DNA of 64,000 bases, from the NCBI GenBank assembly GCA_050084985.1, contig JBITNC010000001.1, positions 94,116,001-94,180,000 of the forward strand, written 5' to 3'. The notes beneath the pieces were generated by a model, which saw nothing but the letters and a program-made list of their open reading frames with translations, searched no databases and was not told the DNA's origin. A program made the position numbers and the translations under genes. The stretch comes from Nageia nagi (Eukaryota > Pinophyta). Shown one piece after another: positions 62,021-64,000 of this stretch. Numbering within the stretch: the stretch's first letter is position 1; every line of letters begins with the position of its first letter.

Positions 62021-62550
62021 ATTGTACATTCTAGACCTCCATGGTAAGTTTGCTCTGCGTGACAAATTTGTTGTACAATTGTTGTTATAGAGTGTTGATT
62101 ATTTTATACCTCCGTGGTAAGTTTGCTCTACGTGACAAACGTATTGTACATATTTATACCTCGTGGTAAGTTTGCTCTGCATGACAAACTTGTTGTACAT
62201 TTTATACCTCTATGGTGAGTTTGCTCTGTGTGAGAAACTCGTTGTACAATTTTTGAGCATATAATTAATATACCTTCATGGTAAGTTCGCTCTAGTGATG
62301 AACTTGTTGTACATTCTATACCTTCGTGGTGAGTTTGCTCTGTGTGAGAAACTTGTTGTACAATTTTTATGCTCTATACCTCTGTGGTGAGTTTGCTCTG
62401 CTGAGAAACTCATTGTACAATTTTTGAGCATATAATTAATATACCTCCATGGTAAGTTTGCTCTGCGTGATGAACTTGTTGTACATTCTATACCTCCGTG
62501 GTGAGTTTGCTTTGCGTGAGAAACTTGTTGTACAATTTTTTATGCTCTAT
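62021..62550 (+). repeat. Nine-unit tandem repeat in copia D 3' region
   Basis: Nine units of about 48-65 bp with the core TGGTAAGTTTGCTCTGCGTG and TTGTTGTACA lie between pol and the 3' LTR. Element B has a single copy of the same motif near 25450. Confidence 0.88.
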
Positions 62551-63009
62551 TAATAATCAACACATGTCTATATACAAAGGTGACTATGAGTGATGGCTTG
62601 GCATGTCCGTGATGACTTATAGTGCACCATTAATCAGTTATTTATAAGATGGCATTATTTGATTCTCTTATTTGAATATATGATGCATCTAACTGATTTT
62701 GTTCATGAGTTGCTTGTAGCATGCAGGATCTTCTTCAGAAATGCAGGTTACTCACCTTGTGAAAGCAAGCTCATGGAGACTCACATGTCAGCTTAAAGTT
62801 GATCGACTACTATGTACAGTGAAACCAGTTGTGGTTAATGATTGTATTGTAATCCATTTTGTCAAATGGTAATGTAGTGAGTCTCATACTAGTTCTCAAA
62901 AAAATTCTCAAATATGTAAATGTTCTCATCTCCACTTGTATCTCTATGGAGGAGAACTCTCTCTTACTCTCTCTCTTCTTTCTTCTATGCTCTATCCCAA
63001 TATTGCATT

Positions 63010-63018
63010 AAGGGGGAG
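63010..63018 (+). other. Polypurine tract of copia D
   Basis: AAGGGGGAG abuts the TGTTAG start of the 3' LTR and is the site for plus-strand priming in reverse transcription. Confidence 0.85.
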
Positions 63019-63519
63019 TGTTAGAATTTGTAATGAAATATTGTGAATATCTAAACTCCTTGTAAGTTCAATTAATCACTTAAAGGATATGTAGATACCT
63101 TAAGGGATTAATTGAATTCTTTATTATGTGTGGACTTTGACCTAACCATGGGGTTAGTTGGTAGGTTAAAGTTAGGTCACACATTTATTGTAACCCTAAC
63201 CTTACCCTTGGGTTAAAGGGAGGTTAGGGAGGTGCTCTCAAGCTATAAATAGAGGGCCTCTCCTCTTGTAAATACATCTAAGTTTTGGAGTAAGATTACT
63301 CTACTAGGTTGTGTAGGAGAGGAAGAGAATTGTAGTAAGAGGTGCATAGATTGAGAATAGAGAACTAGTTGTGGATGTACTCCCAAGGAGGGAGGAACCA
63401 CATTATATTGGTGTCATATTGTGTGAATGTGTTAGTAGCTTGTAGATGATGCATGTTGAATGTGATTGAGCTTTCTATAGTCTTGGACCTTGGGAATTAG
63501 AGTAGTGCTAATTCTCTCA
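63019..63519 (+). repeat. 3' LTR of copia D
   Basis: This 501-bp LTR is identical to the 5' LTR except for a 2-bp deletion (AGAG to AG) and one T/A difference near position 435. Confidence 0.95.
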
Positions 63520-63682
63520 TTTTGCTCAAAAAATGAGTCCTCGACATGCATTTAAGGATTCCAATCGGTTGTAGGAAAATGCAATCAGTTTGACTACACA
63601 TATTTGATGTTGACCCTGTTGCATAGATTTTTTATGAATTTTCTAATGATGTATCAAAGCTTGCACATATGATAATTGATCT

Positions 63683-64000
63683 CCTTCAACAATTTAAATT
63701 TAAGTAATCCAAGAGTATATCAATGATTTTTCTATAAACAATATAGATTTTATGTGTGATATGCCAAAGAAGATTGATATAATTCATTATTCAACCTTAT
63801 TAAATCCACCTATTTACATACCTACAACATCTTCTTGATTCCTCCCTAAAATAGTTGTTACTACTTTCGTAAGTGTAGGCTTATCCTCATGTCAAACTGG
63901 TCATATCCCTCCTAGTTTCACATCTCATATAATACCTCAACTTCAACCTTACATCACTCCATCCATCATTTATTTATTAAGTATGTGTCTAATATCTACA
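63683..64000 (+). repeat. Dispersed direct repeat, copy 2 (empty site)
   Basis: It aligns with 49990-50063 joined to 51521-51790 and lacks the 1.46-kb LINE insertion. It runs off the window end. The gap 63525-63682 is the flank of copia D and holds no gene. Confidence 0.65.

Larger units (their letters stand above)
54377..63519 (+). mobile_element. Ty1/copia element D, young but defective
   Basis: This complete 9.14-kb element has a perfect 5-bp target duplication TTTTG (54372-54376 and 63520-63524). The LTRs (503 and 501 bp) differ by one substitution and one 2-bp indel. In order: LTR, PBS, a 3.2-kb leader carrying a C-rich segment with PPR fragments, gag-pol broken by seven stops and one deletion, a 3' region with nine tandem repeats, a PPT and the LTR. 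Its coding sequence is related to B and C, but its LTR belongs to a distinct subfamily sharing only motifs such as GTGGATGTACTCC and GAGGAACCAC. Confidence 0.95.

Overview
This window is nuclear DNA of a seed plant with a large, AT-rich, transposon-dominated genome. A conifer or other gymnosperm is the most likely source, because there are only two intact gene candidates in 64 kb, old nested retroelements, and abundant degenerate telomere-like interstitial repeats. The sequence alone does not prove the taxon. There are no bacterial operons, rRNA genes, tRNA genes or CRISPR arrays.

Genes. The two credible host genes are short, intronless, minus-strand paralogues at 5.1-5.3 kb and 48.4-48.7 kb. 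Both encode 77-86 residue proteins with the layout of SIAMESE-RELATED (SMR5/SMR7-like) plant CDK inhibitors: a CETPK box, a C-P-x-P-P-R-K-K-K stretch, and P-P-P-G-G-Y-F-K-P-P-E-L-E-L-M-F near the C-terminus. Each sits in a homologous block of about 1.8 kb that also carries conserved promoter and 3' sequence, so a gene-plus-flanks duplication was followed by about 42 kb of transposon growth between the copies.

Layout. 1-2.7 kb: 5' part of minus-strand Ty1/copia element A (LTR, PBS, leader). 4.2-6.0 kb: SMR block 1. 6.15-12.1 kb: a decayed Ty3/gypsy 5' half, tandemly duplicated after decay. 12.1-13.7 kb: hairpin, tandem repeats and a PPR gene fragment. 13.7-41.2 kb: a candidate CACTA transposon (CACTACTA ends). 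It holds two related intron-containing gene remnants pointing outward, telomere-like arrays, and two copia elements: B (plus, 18.47-26.51 kb, TSD AACCC) and C (minus, 30.53-38.98 kb, TSD GAGGT/GAGGC). 41.2-43.1 kb: gypsy 3' half and truncated LTR. 43.1-45.0 kb: minus-strand LINE remnant. 47.65-49.45 kb: SMR block 2. 50.06-51.52 kb: a 5'-truncated non-LTR insertion with a 14-bp TSD. 53.8-54.2 kb: minisatellite. 54.38-63.52 kb: copia element D, complete, TSD TTTTG.

Copia D is the most interesting mobile element. Its LTRs differ by one base and one 2-bp indel, so it inserted recently. Its gag-pol nevertheless carries seven nonsense codons and a 28-bp frameshifting deletion, and its long leader contains a C-rich segment with PPR-gene fragments. 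This points to a defective, gene-fragment-carrying element that was moved in trans. By LTR divergence the insertion order is B (about 9-10%), C (about 6%), D (under 1%). All alignments were done by eye.
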